In this document: positions 54,995-64,000 of the stretch, piece after piece
How the letters are laid out: each line of letters opens with the position of its first letter
Position numbering within the stretch: position 1 is the first letter of the stretch
DNA from: Nisaea denitrificans DSM 18348
GTDB lineage: Bacteria > Pseudomonadota > Alphaproteobacteria > Thalassobaculales > Thalassobaculaceae
Assembly (NCBI RefSeq): GCF_000426505.1
Contig: NZ_KE384532.1
Span: forward strand, 15,910 to 79,909
Direction: 5' to 3'
Length of the DNA stretch: 64,000 nucleotides
Made by a program: the position numbers and the translations under genes
The notes under the pieces: generated by a model
Seen by the model: the letters and a program-made list of their open reading frames with translations, nothing else
The model's database searches: none
Told to the model about the DNA's origin: nothing

Positions 54995-55018
54995 AAAAGT
55001 CGTGGATTCATGACTTTT
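54995..55018 (+). terminator. Hairpin terminator after argB
   Basis: Stem AAAAGTCGTG / CATGACTTTT with a 4-base GATT loop and one G-T pair; the T-run is the 3' end of the stem. It starts 13 bases after the argB stop and could work on both strands. Confidence 0.5.
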
Positions 55019-55247
55019 GCCGCAAGGCGCGAAATACCCCAACGAACTGAAATAAAGGCGTTTTCGCCGTTATTATTCTTAACAAGCGGTGTAAATCGCG
55101 CGGATTCCCGTTTGCGATTTGTCAACGATCCTTTCGTACAATCATAGGAATTGGGAAGCCTTTGGAGCTTCTCTAAAAAGTGCTGCGGCGAGACGATATG
55201 TCGGACCACGCACTGGGATCGGCGCATTTCTCGGAAAGGAGAATGCC

Positions 55248-55583
55248 GTGAGTGGAAGCTTGAAAAGTCAGGCGAAGGGTTGCATCGGCGCCGCCGCACT
55301 TGTTGCCGGGATCGTTTCCTTTGTGGCTCCGGCCAGTGCGCTGGATCCACGGCTTTGCACCCAGCACGGGGATCTGGTCAACCAGCTCGGAAAGAAATAC
55401 GGAGAGGCGGTATCCGCCTCCGGTTTCGACGGAGCGGGTAACTTCGTGCAGGTCTTCAGCTCCAAGACGGGGAGCTGGACAATCGCTGTTTCAACACCGG
55501 GCGGACAGACCTGTGTGATTTCCGCCGGTAATGACTGGCAGAAAGAAGAAAGCGAACCTCCGAAACCCGAAGTCGCGTCCTGA
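55248..55583 (+). CDS. Small exported protein, function unknown
   Basis: The 111-aa protein has a Sec signal (KGCIGAAALVAGIVSFVAPASA) and an 83-residue mature part containing two Cys (LDPRLC and GGQTCV) that may pair. It also has the pattern LGKKYGEAV...VQVFSSKTGSWTI, which I recall from small periplasmic proteins widespread in alphaproteobacteria. The GTG at 55248 is preceded by GGAAAGGAG. An upstream 130-base open extension lacks this support. It stands alone, convergent with the DUF2336 gene. Confidence 0.75.
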   Translation: MSGSLKSQAKGCIGAAALVAGIVSFVAPASALDPRLCTQHGDLVNQLGKKYGEAVSASGFDGAGNFVQVFSSKTGSWTIAVSTPGGQTCVISAGNDWQKEESEPPKPEVAS

Positions 55584-55593
55584 CCGGCGCCTT

Positions 55594-56886
55594 CTAGGTG
55601 TCTTCCTCAGTCTCTTCGGCTTCCTCGCTCACCAGTTCGATCTGCCAGGAAAGCTGGTCATCGCTGAGCGGGAAGCCGCCATCCTCGGTCGGTTTGAGCG
55701 CTTTCTCCGGCGGGATGTTGGCGAGACGAATCTGAAGCTGTACCGCGAATTCCATGCTGTAGCCGGCTTTCCACACCAGCGCGATCACCGCCTTCGGATT
55801 GATCGATGAGGCAAGGCTGTGCACCGCATCTTCCGACAGGCCAGTGATCAACTCGAACGAGGCAAGCACAAACGGGCGTTTGCCTTCGCTGACCGCATCG
55901 CGCACGACCTCTTCGGTCAATGTTCCGTTGTCATACATCTGCCGGGCCCGCTCGCGCCCGGTCACGATACCATCGCCCTCTGCCAGTGCCGGGTTCTCCG
56001 CCAGCCTCTTCTCAATTTCGGCGGCAAGGTGAGCCGAGGTTTCCGCACCAAGATCAGCACGTTTACTAAGCTCGGCAACCAGCGCATATCCGACAAACTT
56101 GGCCAGGCTCAGGGCATGGCGGCCAAGTAGTTTCGGGCGCGTTACCAAGGGTCGGTGCAGCACGGGCCGATCCGGTGCGCCCTCGATCAGCTCATCCAGC
56201 GTTTCCTCGCGAATCTGGGCGGACCTGTTGCCCAGAAGATCGGCGATGGCGGCGTCGTCTTTCGCGGAAATGACCGCATCCGACACCCGCTCGGATACCG
56301 TCTGGCGGCGTGAGATGGCGGAGAGCGCGCCAGCTACAGGCTCGTTCCGGATAATTTCGACAAGCAGTTCGTCCGCAAGCAGCGGAGAATGTTCCAGGAT
56401 AGGTCCGGAGACCGAGAGAACGGTGTCGCGGGCCAGCACGGCAATGACACGGCTGACCAGTTCCGGCGGCGCGTCGGGCAGATCCTTTATTGCGTCCGCC
56501 AGGACAGCCCGGACACGGTCGACCTGATCCTGCGCAAGCGTCTCCAGAACCTCGACGGTCAGCTTGCGGATACTGTCCCGCCGCTCCGAGCTCAGGTTCG
56601 GGGCTATCGCCGCGACCTTGCGGGCAACGATGGAGCGAACATCGTCGCTCTCGTCCTGCGCCAGAAACTGGTCGGCATGCCGCGGTGTCGCCGTGTTGGC
56701 GGCGACTGCCTCGCGAATCTCGCTGTTATCGTCTTCGGCCAGGAAGAACAGGATCTCAGGCGGTGTCAGGTGGTCTTCCGCAAGACGCTGGCGCTCTGCC
56801 AGATTCGTGCTCGCGGCGACGTTCTTTGCCTTCTCGTAAAGGGCTTTTTCCCTGTCGCTCATCCGCCGCTTCGGTTCAGTGGCCAT
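55594..56886 (-). CDS. DUF2336 helical-repeat protein
   Basis: The 430-aa, all-helical acidic protein has HEAT-like repeats in its first half (for example IREAVAANTATPRHADQFLA and VRSIVARKVA) and a C-terminal conserved region typical of DUF2336. It has no signal or membrane segment. It begins 11 bases inside the end of the GGDEF gene, so the two are co-translated. A regulatory scaffold role in c-di-GMP or two-component signalling is plausible but inferred. Confidence 0.82.
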   Translation of the reverse strand: MATEPKRRMSDREKALYEKAKNVAASTNLAERQRLAEDHLTPPEILFFLAEDDNSEIREAVAANTATPRHADQFLAQDESDDVRSIVARKVAAIAPNLSSERRDSIRKLTVEVLETLAQDQVDRVRAVLADAIKDLPDAPPELVSRVIAVLARDTVLSVSGPILEHSPLLADELLVEIIRNEPVAGALSAISRRQTVSERVSDAVISAKDDAAIADLLGNRSAQIREETLDELIEGAPDRPVLHRPLVTRPKLLGRHALSLAKFVGYALVAELSKRADLGAETSAHLAAEIEKRLAENPALAEGDGIVTGRERARQMYDNGTLTEEVVRDAVSEGKRPFVLASFELITGLSEDAVHSLASSINPKAVIALVWKAGYSMEFAVQLQIRLANIPPEKALKPTEDGGFPLSDDQLSWQIELVSEEAEETEEDT

Positions 56887-58585
56887 CACTGCGGTCTCCG
56901 CTTTCTTCCGGGTCTTTTGCAAAAGCATAGGCGTTCTTGCCGCCATGCTTGATCTCGTACATTGCCTCGTCGGCGCGGGCGACCAGGCTCTCGGCATTCT
57001 CGGACGGGGCATGGGGCTGCCCGCCGATGCAGGCTATACCGATCGACATGCCGACCTTGCGGGTCTCGTCCACGGCATATTGCGCCAGAGAGCCGGCGGC
57101 TTTCAGCAACCCCTCGGCCTTGCTGGCGGCCGTCTCTCTGTCAACGCCATCGAACCAGATAACGAACTCGTCACCGCCGAGCCGGGCCGGCATATCCTGT
57201 TTGCCGGCCGCGTCGTGCAGCATTGCGGCAACGTCGAGCAATACCTTGTCGCCCATCTGGTGCCCGAGATTGTCGTTTACCAGCTTGAAGTTATCCAGAT
57301 CGACATAGATCAGCGCGCCGCCTTCGCCGGCTTTTGCCAGCCGGTCGTCGAGGCGCTGCTGGAAGGTGCGCCGGTTCAGCAGCTTGGTCAGCGGGTCCGT
57401 GGTCGACAGCAGTTCCAGGTTTTCGTGGGAGGCGACCTGCTCGATGGCGATGCCGATCTGGTTCGCGACCTCTTTCATCAGGTCGCTGTCATCCTCGTTC
57501 CAGACCCCGCCCACAGTGTCCCGCCAGAGGATCACCGCGCCATTCGCTTTTTGATGATATCCGGTCGGATAGGCGAGGATATTTGAGCCGTCGGGATCGG
57601 TCAGCGTGATCGGGGCCAGGGTTTCGGCCCCGGATTTGAGTAGATCGGCGAGGAAGGCCTCGGGGGCGTCGCCGAGTTCGACGGCCAGCATAAGGCCGCC
57701 CGCGTCGTTCCTGCGGCAGATCACGCAGCCGTCCGAGGCGAGGGAGCGGGCAATCGCGCGGGCGGCGGAAGCCAGCATGGCTTTCGGGTCCACTTCGTCG
57801 CGAATGGTCCGCACGATATAGGCCATCAGCCGTTCGCGATTGCGGGCCTTTGCCAGAGCGGCATCGCGCCGCCGTGCCTCGGACATATCCCGGCAGACAC
57901 CGCGGGCGCCAAGCCACTCGCCGTCTTCTGAATGGAGGGGGGCAGCGGACGCCTCCAGCTCGGCGATGCTGCCGTCGGCCCGGCGGAAACGGAATTCGAT
58001 GCCCGTCGAGGGTTCTCTCGCGTTGAACGGTGTGACCACCTCGATACCGTCTATCTTGCTCACGAAATCGTCGGCGGAATGGCTGACCAGTTCATCCGGC
58101 TCGTAGCCCAAGGCGCCCGCGGTAGAGACGAAGACAAATTTGCCGTTCATGTCGGTTTCCCAGGCGAAATCGCTGGAGATTTCTACCAGGTCCTTGTAGC
58201 GCTGCCGGGATTCGACAAGGGCGTTGCGCAGGTTCTGGTCGAGGGAGATATCCCGGCCGAGCAGCAGCACATGCTCCCCGCTGTCGACCGGAAGGGCGGT
58301 GATATCGGTTGTCCGCCCTGCTTCCTCGTCCAGGATCTTCATGTTCTGCGGGCGGCCGCCGCTGGAGAGAGTGGCGCTGACCAGCGCGATCACCGAAAGG
58401 GCGCTGCCGGACATGATCCCGTGGACCAGAGACATTGCAGCAGGGTTCGCGCCGATAATATTCTTTTCCGGATCCAGCAGCAGGATCGGTCCCGGATACT
58501 GGAAGAGAGGAGCGCCATCTTCCAGCAACTGCAGAATTTGGTCCGAATCGACCCCTGCAAACTCTTTTGGTTCTTTACTGTCCAT
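56876..58585 (-). CDS. PAS-PAS-GAF-GGDEF diguanylate cyclase
   Basis: The 569-aa cytoplasmic protein has two PAS-like domains (about 20-125 and 130-255) and a GAF-like region (about 270-410). A GGDEF domain follows, with RLGGDEFVIWFDG at about residue 487, an intact active site for making c-di-GMP. The usual inhibitory RxxD site reads GKQD, so feedback inhibition is probably lost. No EAL domain. I use ATG 58585; a GTG at 58615 with a GGGGAA stretch is possible. It overlaps the DUF2336 gene by 11 bases. Confidence 0.87.
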   Translation of the reverse strand: MDSKEPKEFAGVDSDQILQLLEDGAPLFQYPGPILLLDPEKNIIGANPAAMSLVHGIMSGSALSVIALVSATLSSGGRPQNMKILDEEAGRTTDITALPVDSGEHVLLLGRDISLDQNLRNALVESRQRYKDLVEISSDFAWETDMNGKFVFVSTAGALGYEPDELVSHSADDFVSKIDGIEVVTPFNAREPSTGIEFRFRRADGSIAELEASAAPLHSEDGEWLGARGVCRDMSEARRRDAALAKARNRERLMAYIVRTIRDEVDPKAMLASAARAIARSLASDGCVICRRNDAGGLMLAVELGDAPEAFLADLLKSGAETLAPITLTDPDGSNILAYPTGYHQKANGAVILWRDTVGGVWNEDDSDLMKEVANQIGIAIEQVASHENLELLSTTDPLTKLLNRRTFQQRLDDRLAKAGEGGALIYVDLDNFKLVNDNLGHQMGDKVLLDVAAMLHDAAGKQDMPARLGGDEFVIWFDGVDRETAASKAEGLLKAAGSLAQYAVDETRKVGMSIGIACIGGQPHAPSENAESLVARADEAMYEIKHGGKNAYAFAKDPEESGDRSDGH

Positions 58586-58698
58586 CGTGCCGGTGCCGCT
58601 CTGTTGCCTTGTCACGCCGCGTTCCCCTCGCCGATCCCCGTTAGGGGACTGTGACTGTCGCCGCGCTTGCCCGCGGCGGTTCGAGACGCCACTCTAGG

Positions 58699-59406
58699 AT
58701 GATGAAAGATAACAATATGCTAAAAAACAAGGGAATGCTGGATCCAAACGCTATCGAGACATGGGTCTTCGATCTCGACAACACGCTGTATCCTGCAGGG
58801 AGCAATATATTTGCCCGGGTTTCTGTGCGGATAACCGAGTATGTCCAGAACCGTTTCTCGCTTGAGCACGAGCCTGCCCGCGCGTTGCAGAAGGATATGT
58901 TCCGGCGCTACGGGACGACTCTGAACGGCCTGATGGCGGAGCACGGTATTGATGGCGAGGAATATCTCCATTTCGTGCATGACATCGATGTCGCGGATAT
59001 CGAGCCGAACCACGCGCTGGAGGCGGCCATCGCCCGCCTGCCGGGACGGAAAATCATCTACACGAACGGCTCGGTTCCCCACGCGCGGCGGATCATGGGG
59101 CAGATCGGCGTCGACCATCATTTCGAGGACGTTTTCGATATTGTTGCTGCCGATTACGTGCCGAAACCGAATCCCGGCCCCTACGACACGCTGGTGTCCC
59201 GGCATCGCCTCGATCCCGCGCGCTGCGTCATGGTCGAGGACATGGCCCGCAATCTGGAACCGGCGGCCGCGCTCGGCATGACGACGGTCTGGCTCTCCGG
59301 CACGCTCGACTGGGCGAAGGAGGGAGCGGAGCAGGATTACGTCCATCATGTTGCCGACGATCTGACGGCATGGCTGGACGGTCTGTCCGGGCCGCTACAG
59401 GCCTGA
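58699..59406 (+). CDS. Pyrimidine 5'-nucleotidase, HAD superfamily
   Basis: The 235-aa HAD phosphatase has the catalytic motif FDLDNTLY with D25/D27, motif II YTNGS, and the acidic motif VEDMARNL, the arrangement of Sdt1/pyrimidine 5'-nucleotidases. It would hydrolyse UMP, CMP or damaged pyrimidine nucleotides. Several ATGs are possible (58699, 58702, 58717, 58735); none has an ideal SD. In related genomes this gene lies between argB and dapD, as here. Confidence 0.88.
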   Translation: MMKDNNMLKNKGMLDPNAIETWVFDLDNTLYPAGSNIFARVSVRITEYVQNRFSLEHEPARALQKDMFRRYGTTLNGLMAEHGIDGEEYLHFVHDIDVADIEPNHALEAAIARLPGRKIIYTNGSVPHARRIMGQIGVDHHFEDVFDIVAADYVPKPNPGPYDTLVSRHRLDPARCVMVEDMARNLEPAAALGMTTVWLSGTLDWAKEGAEQDYVHHVADDLTAWLDGLSGPLQA

Positions 59407-59409
59407 ACA

Positions 59410-60624
59410 CTACGCTACCGGGCCGTCTGGGCTTGCCGGTTGGACAATCCTATCGAGGCGGTGCGCGGCCATAGCGGCGGCAAGAGCGATTACCGCCGAT
59501 CCGAGCATCACGAGGAGAAGCGCATAACGGGCGTTCTCAGCCGTCAGGACGGCGCTGGCGACCGATGCCATGGTGGCGCCGCCAGCCACGGTGATGGCGC
59601 TCGCCAGGCCGGCGGCGCTGCCGGTGAGCTTTGGATGTACCGAGATAGCACCGGCATTCGCGCTCGGAAGGGTCAGTCCGTTGGACACACCGACCAGCAT
59701 GCAGGGACCGAACAGCGCCATGATGTGATCGATCTGCATGGCATACAGCACCAGTCCGAGAAGCAGACCCGCGCAGGCGAGGGCGCGCCCGGCGAGCATC
59801 ATGGTCGTTAGCGGGACCCTCCCGGCGAATCGCCCGGAGAGAAAACTTCCGAACATGAAGCCTGCCGTGATCGACCCCATGCCGAGGCCGAGTGCCGCGG
59901 GCGAGAGACCGAAAGCAGCTCCGGCGGCGAGTGGTGCGCCGGCAAGGAAGGCGAAGAAGGCGCCGACCGAGAAGGCCATGCAGAGCGCATAGGACCAGAA
60001 CCGCCCGGAAGCGAGCAGCTTGGGGTAGGTGCGGAACTGTGCGCTCATGGAAACGGAGCGGGAGTGGTTCGTTTCCTTCAGGTCCATCCAGCACAGGGCA
60101 AAGATGGCAAGTCCGAAGGCTTCGAGGAACCAGAAGCTGGCGCGCCATCCGAACATCTCGTCGAGCAACCCGCCCAAACTTGGGCCGAGCATGGGTGCCA
60201 CGGCCCAGGACATCGCGACATACCCGATCTTGCTCGCGGCCTCTTCCTTGCCGGTCGTATCCCGGATGACGGCGAGGGCCACGGCATAGGTCGGAGCGAT
60301 AACGGCCTGGAGCAACCTGCATCCGAGGAAGGTCCAGATATCCGGCGCGAAAATGCATCCCGCCGTGGCGATCATGAAGAGTACGAGGCCGGAAAGGATG
60401 ACCGGCCGGCGCCCGAACCTGTCGGACAGGGGCCCCAGGACGATCTGCAGGACGGCGGACGCGGCGGCATAGGCAGCCAGCGAGAGACCGATCACACTGT
60501 ATTCCACACCGAATTCGGCGGCCATGTTCGTCAGCGACGGAAGGAAAATGTTGATGGGCAGGATGCAGAGCGCCGAGAGCAGGATCAGCGTGGACAGGCG
60601 CGGTCCGTGGTGAGGGCTTGGCAT
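59410..60624 (-). CDS. Bcr/CflA-type multidrug efflux MFS transporter
   Basis: The 404-aa protein has twelve membrane helices and the MFS loop motif GPLSDRFGRRPVILSG (about residues 64-79), with the N-terminal LPINIFLPSLTNMA characteristic of the Bcr/CflA drug-efflux subfamily. It ends 3 bases from the convergent nucleotidase gene. A hairpin terminator and another structured element lie just upstream on the same strand, so expression may be controlled by transcription attenuation or depend on the element. Confidence 0.9.
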   Translation of the reverse strand: MPSPHHGPRLSTLILLSALCILPINIFLPSLTNMAAEFGVEYSVIGLSLAAYAAASAVLQIVLGPLSDRFGRRPVILSGLVLFMIATAGCIFAPDIWTFLGCRLLQAVIAPTYAVALAVIRDTTGKEEAASKIGYVAMSWAVAPMLGPSLGGLLDEMFGWRASFWFLEAFGLAIFALCWMDLKETNHSRSVSMSAQFRTYPKLLASGRFWSYALCMAFSVGAFFAFLAGAPLAAGAAFGLSPAALGLGMGSITAGFMFGSFLSGRFAGRVPLTTMMLAGRALACAGLLLGLVLYAMQIDHIMALFGPCMLVGVSNGLTLPSANAGAISVHPKLTGSAAGLASAITVAGGATMASVASAVLTAENARYALLLVMLGSAVIALAAAMAAHRLDRIVQPASPDGPVA

Positions 60625-60669
60625 GGGGAGTATCGCCGGAGGTTTCGGAGAGGGATGGCTCAGGTCATG

Positions 60670-60691
60670 AAAAAGGCCCCTTAAGGGGCCT
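60670..60691 (-). terminator. Rho-independent terminator between lysR and the MFS gene
   Basis: On the minus strand AGGCCCC / GGGGCCT form a 7-base stem with loop TTAA, followed by TTTT. It lies 117 bases after the LysR stop and 46 bases before the MFS start, so it either ends the lysR transcript or attenuates the exporter. Confidence 0.8.
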
Positions 60692-60698
60692 GCTTACC

Positions 60699-60745
60699 GC
60701 GCATGGGTGCTTTCGCCCGGCGGCTACGCCGCCTTTCCCATGCGC
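60699..60745 (-). ncRNA. Structured RNA element upstream of the MFS exporter
   Basis: On the minus strand GCGCATGGG (60745-60737) pairs perfectly with CCCATGCGC (60707-60699). This encloses a second hairpin GGCGGC-GTA-GCCGCC and a GGGCGAAAGC segment that could form an alternative GNRA-type loop. The terminator follows 7 bases later. The arrangement resembles a riboswitch or leader with an expression platform, but I do not recognise the class. Confidence 0.4.
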
Positions 60746-60807
60746 CTTCCCACTACGACACTTACCTGCATCATCCTCATGGCGAGAGAGATTAACAGCC
60801 AACGGCG

Positions 60808-61725
60808 CTAGGTCAATGTCGGCCGCAGCGCTTCCAGAAAACCATGCAGCGGCTCGCGGCCATTGTGCCTTGACCAGGCGAGCCAGAGGGCAATTTCCGG
60901 CGCCGGTGCTCCCGCAGGCATTTCTATGGGCCGGATGGTGACGCCCGAATAGCCGGTTTCAAGCCCGCTTTTTGGTATGATGGAGACGCCAAGGCCGCCG
61001 GCGACCAGCGCCATGACGGTTGGAATTTCACGGACCACTTGAACAATGTTCGGTTCGAACTCGCTGGCTGCGGTCAATGCACTGATCCGGCCATGAAGGC
61101 CGTTCGCGTTGTCTGTAGGTGTCCCGATGAAGCGCTCCTGGCGGAACGCGTCTATTGGAATCGCCGGCAGTTTGCTCAGGTGGTGATCGTCCGGCAGCGC
61201 GGCGACGAGAGGTTGCGTTGCGACGACCAGATGCTCCAGATCTTCGGGGTAGGTGACAGGCGGACGTATCAATCCCGCGTCGATGCGCCGGTCCTGGATC
61301 AATGCGAGCTGCTCGGCGGTCGTCGCTTCGCGAAGATCGATGGCAAGACCGGGCCGCTCCTTCCTGACGGTACGGAGGACCTCCGGCAGGACGCTGCAGG
61401 ATGGAAGCACCCCTAGTCGGATCTCTCCTTCTTCACCCGCAGAGACCTTCCTGGCCCTGTTCACCGCAAGATCCAGTTTCTCTGCGATTTGCTCGACCTC
61501 GGTAAGGAAGGCCGTGCCCGCTTCGGTCAGGGAAACCTGCCGGTTCGTGCGCTCGAACAGTCTGATACCAAGAGAGGTTTCAAGGCTTTGAATGGCCATG
61601 CTGAGTGGAGGTTGGGTCATGTGCAGCTGTGCCGCAGCGCGGCCAAAATGCAGCTCACGTGCAACCACGGCGAACTGGTGCAGCTGGCGGAGGCTGATGT
61701 TCAGCCTAAGAAATATATCAAACAT
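60808..61725 (-). CDS. LysR-family transcriptional regulator
   Basis: The 305-aa regulator has an N-terminal winged HTH (about residues 11-65: LRQLHQFAVVARELHFGRAA, then AIQSLETSLGIRLFERTNR) and a two-lobed effector domain (about 95-300). It diverges from an SDR gene across 76 bases, the classic LysR/target layout, so it probably controls that gene. ATG 61725 is the start that fits the family; no strong SD is visible. Confidence 0.9.
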   Translation of the reverse strand: MFDIFLRLNISLRQLHQFAVVARELHFGRAAAQLHMTQPPLSMAIQSLETSLGIRLFERTNRQVSLTEAGTAFLTEVEQIAEKLDLAVNRARKVSAGEEGEIRLGVLPSCSVLPEVLRTVRKERPGLAIDLREATTAEQLALIQDRRIDAGLIRPPVTYPEDLEHLVVATQPLVAALPDDHHLSKLPAIPIDAFRQERFIGTPTDNANGLHGRISALTAASEFEPNIVQVVREIPTVMALVAGGLGVSIIPKSGLETGYSGVTIRPIEMPAGAPAPEIALWLAWSRHNGREPLHGFLEALRPTLT

Positions 61726-61801
61726 GCTTAAATCATATATTGGATGAATTGGTTTTCGAACGTCAAAAAGAGCGCGTCTCAATCGAATGGAGAACGCGAT
61801 C

Positions 61802-62557
61802 ATGAAAACCTCTTTCCCAAAGGAACTTGCGATTGTCACCGGTGCCGGAACCGGTATCGGAGCGGCGGTTGCCGCGCGGCTGGCCGGTGAGGGCGCGGTT
61901 CTGTGTATCGGCCGCACTCTGTCAAAGCTGGAAGGTCTGGCGGAGAAGATGGGGCCGTCATTGTTGCCTTATGCCCTGGATGTTACGGATCGGGCTTCGC
62001 TTGTCCGGTTGGTCGGCGATCTGCAAAGCAGCGGCTCGAAGGTGACTGCGCTGGTCAACAATGCGGGCATTGCCCGGAACGGTGCCGCAGACCTTGAGCT
62101 GAAGCAGCTTTGGGCGAACTGGGACGAGGTTCTGGCAACCAATCTGACTGGCGCTTACCAGTTGTCCATGGCTGTCGCGCCGTTCCTGAAGAGACCCGAC
62201 GGACGCATCGTGAATATCGGCTCTATCGCCGCCTATACCGGGGGGCGGAGCCAGGGATCGGCGATCTACGCCGCGAGCAAGGCCGGACTGAACGGTCTCA
62301 CGGTCGGTTTGGCGCGGGAATTCTCGGGCGACGGCATCACGGTAAACGCCATTGCGCCCGGTCTGGTCGCCGGGACGGAATTTACCGCCGCATGGGATCC
62401 GGCACGTATCGAGGCATTCGTGAGTGAGGTTCCGGTCGGGCGCCCGGCGCGGGCTGACGAGATCGCCGCGACCGTTGCATTTCTCTGCAGTCCGGACGCG
62501 GGATACATCACCGGGCAGGTGATCCACCAGAATGGCGGTGCCTACTTCGCGCCATGA
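61802..62557 (+). CDS. Short-chain dehydrogenase/reductase
   Basis: The 251-aa Rossmann oxidoreductase has TGAGTGIG (about residue 13), NNAGIA (about 83) and the catalytic YAASK (about 155), with Ser in NIGSIAAY. Substrate unknown. ATG 61802 is preferred over an in-frame ATG at 61787 because GGAGAA lies at the right distance. Probably under control of the divergent LysR protein. Confidence 0.9.
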   Translation: MKTSFPKELAIVTGAGTGIGAAVAARLAGEGAVLCIGRTLSKLEGLAEKMGPSLLPYALDVTDRASLVRLVGDLQSSGSKVTALVNNAGIARNGAADLELKQLWANWDEVLATNLTGAYQLSMAVAPFLKRPDGRIVNIGSIAAYTGGRSQGSAIYAASKAGLNGLTVGLAREFSGDGITVNAIAPGLVAGTEFTAAWDPARIEAFVSEVPVGRPARADEIAATVAFLCSPDAGYITGQVIHQNGGAYFAP

Positions 62558-62649
62558 TGCCAAAAAAGCAACGCTGCACAGATTGACAGAAATCCGCCAC
62601 GTGCTCATGTTGCGCCTCAAATTTCATGCAGGTTATGGGGTGTGAGGCG

Positions 62650-63510
<861 letters not shown>

Positions 63511-63511
63511 C

Positions 63512-64000
63512 GTGTACGTTCTCATCGATCCGGTTCGGCTGACCCAGGATCTTGTCCGCTGCGAGAGTGTGACGCCCGTCGAGGGCGGCGCACTCGCGTT
63601 GCTTGAGAAGGAGCTGACGGCGCACGGCTTTACCTGCCGTCGCCTCCGTTTCTCCGAAGCGGGCACGCTGGACGTCGAAAATCTCTATGCCCGGGTCGGC
63701 ACCTCGGCACCGAACATCTGTTTCGCCGGGCACACCGATGTGGTGCCGCCGGGCGATGCGGACGACTGGGTGGCTCCTCCTTTCTCCGGTGAGATCCGTG
63801 AGGGCCGTCTGTACGGTCGTGGCAGCTCCGACATGAAATCCGGCGTTGCCTGTTTCGCGGCGGCGGCGGCCCGTTATGTCGGCAAACACGGGTTTGATTT
63901 CGGGGGCTCGATTTCCTTCCTGATCACAGGCGATGAGGAAGGCCCGGCCATCAACGGCACCGTAAAGGTGCTGGACTGGATGGCGGACGAGGGCGAGACC
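63512..64000 (+). CDS. dapE: Succinyl-diaminopimelate desuccinylase (3' end missing)
   Basis: The first 163 codons are present and the frame runs off the right edge. GHTDVVPPGD (about residue 71), GRGSSDMKSG (about 105) and TGDEEGPAINGT (about 145) contain the metal ligands and the catalytic Glu of the M20 amidohydrolase DapE. It starts with GTG one base after dapD, in the same transcript. Confidence 0.95.
   Translation, partial: MYVLIDPVRLTQDLVRCESVTPVEGGALALLEKELTAHGFTCRRLRFSEAGTLDVENLYARVGTSAPNICFAGHTDVVPPGDADDWVAPPFSGEIREGRLYGRGSSDMKSGVACFAAAAARYVGKHGFDFGGSISFLITGDEEGPAINGTVKVLDWMADEGET

Noticed and set aside
60724-60780. Annotating the 18-codon frame upstream of the MFS gene as a leader-peptide CDS
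   Set aside because: The only SD-like sequence (GAGG) is 3 bases from the nearest internal ATG, too close for normal initiation. It is kept as part of a finding, not as a gene.

Overview
The window is GC-rich, densely packed chromosomal DNA from an alphaproteobacterium, probably a marine or aquatic member of the Rhodospirillales. That placement is an inference from gene content: the rpmH-rnpA-yidD-yidC-engB-argB...dapD-dapE order, a tungsten/molybdenum formate dehydrogenase locus with DUF3305/DUF3306 proteins, an FNR-type regulator and DUF2336. I see no insertion sequence, integrase, CRISPR array or rRNA. One tRNA-Arg(ACG) is present.

Layout. (1) 1-3812: the N-terminal 1270 codons of a very large RTX/GGxGxD calcium-binding protein on the minus strand; its C-terminus lies off the left edge. 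(2) 4196-9099: gmhA-hldE (ADP-heptose synthesis), a small cupin protein and a TPR/SPINDLY-type glycosyltransferase. (3) 9235-26376: a 17-kb formate dehydrogenase island. It holds a degenerate biotin-ligase-like protein, three small or uncharacterised proteins, a polyferredoxin, DUF3305, DUF3306, a TorD-like chaperone, a Tat micro-protein, the FDH alpha, beta and gamma subunits, a lipoprotein, a WD40-cytochrome c fusion, a 43-aa membrane peptide, a small cytochrome c, a one-component regulator with a periplasmic-binding-protein-like domain, and a tungstate-type ABC transporter in the order tupB-tupC-tupA. (4) 26482-29817: boxC-boxB for aerobic benzoyl-CoA degradation, preceded by two TGCA-N6-TGCA-like operators and followed by a strong terminator. 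(5) 29826-34676: an arsenic region with arsR-arsC-acr3 followed by a merF-like gene and a GDCCVxC protein on the minus strand, and divergent gapdh-arsJ on the plus strand. (6) 34706-41775: a soluble chemoreceptor-like protein with its signalling domain at the N-terminus, an EamA transporter, and a four-gene beta-oxidation-type operon. (7) 41872-50522: aceK, an orphan response regulator, tRNA-Arg, an OmpA-like lipoprotein, gpt, an FNR-type regulator, an orphan histidine kinase and a FAD/NAD disulfide oxidoreductase. (8) 50714-64000: the rpmH-to-argB block, then an exported small protein, a DUF2336 + GGDEF pair, a pyrimidine nucleotidase, an MFS exporter with a structured leader, a LysR/SDR divergent pair, and dapD-dapE (cut at the right edge).

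How it works together. Tungstate (or molybdate) imported by TupABC and sensed by the adjacent regulator would supply the cofactor of the periplasmic formate dehydrogenase. Electrons would pass through the beta and gamma subunits to the membrane, with two c-type cytochromes as additional carriers. The DUF/biotin-ligase-like/polyferredoxin group travels with this locus and is the best candidate for an undescribed maturation or electron-transfer system. The arsenic region combines two detoxification routes: arsenite extrusion (ArsC + Acr3) and export of 1-arseno-3-phosphoglycerate (GAPDH + ArsJ). The box genes, beta-oxidation operon and AceK all fit growth on aromatic or fatty acids through acetyl-CoA.
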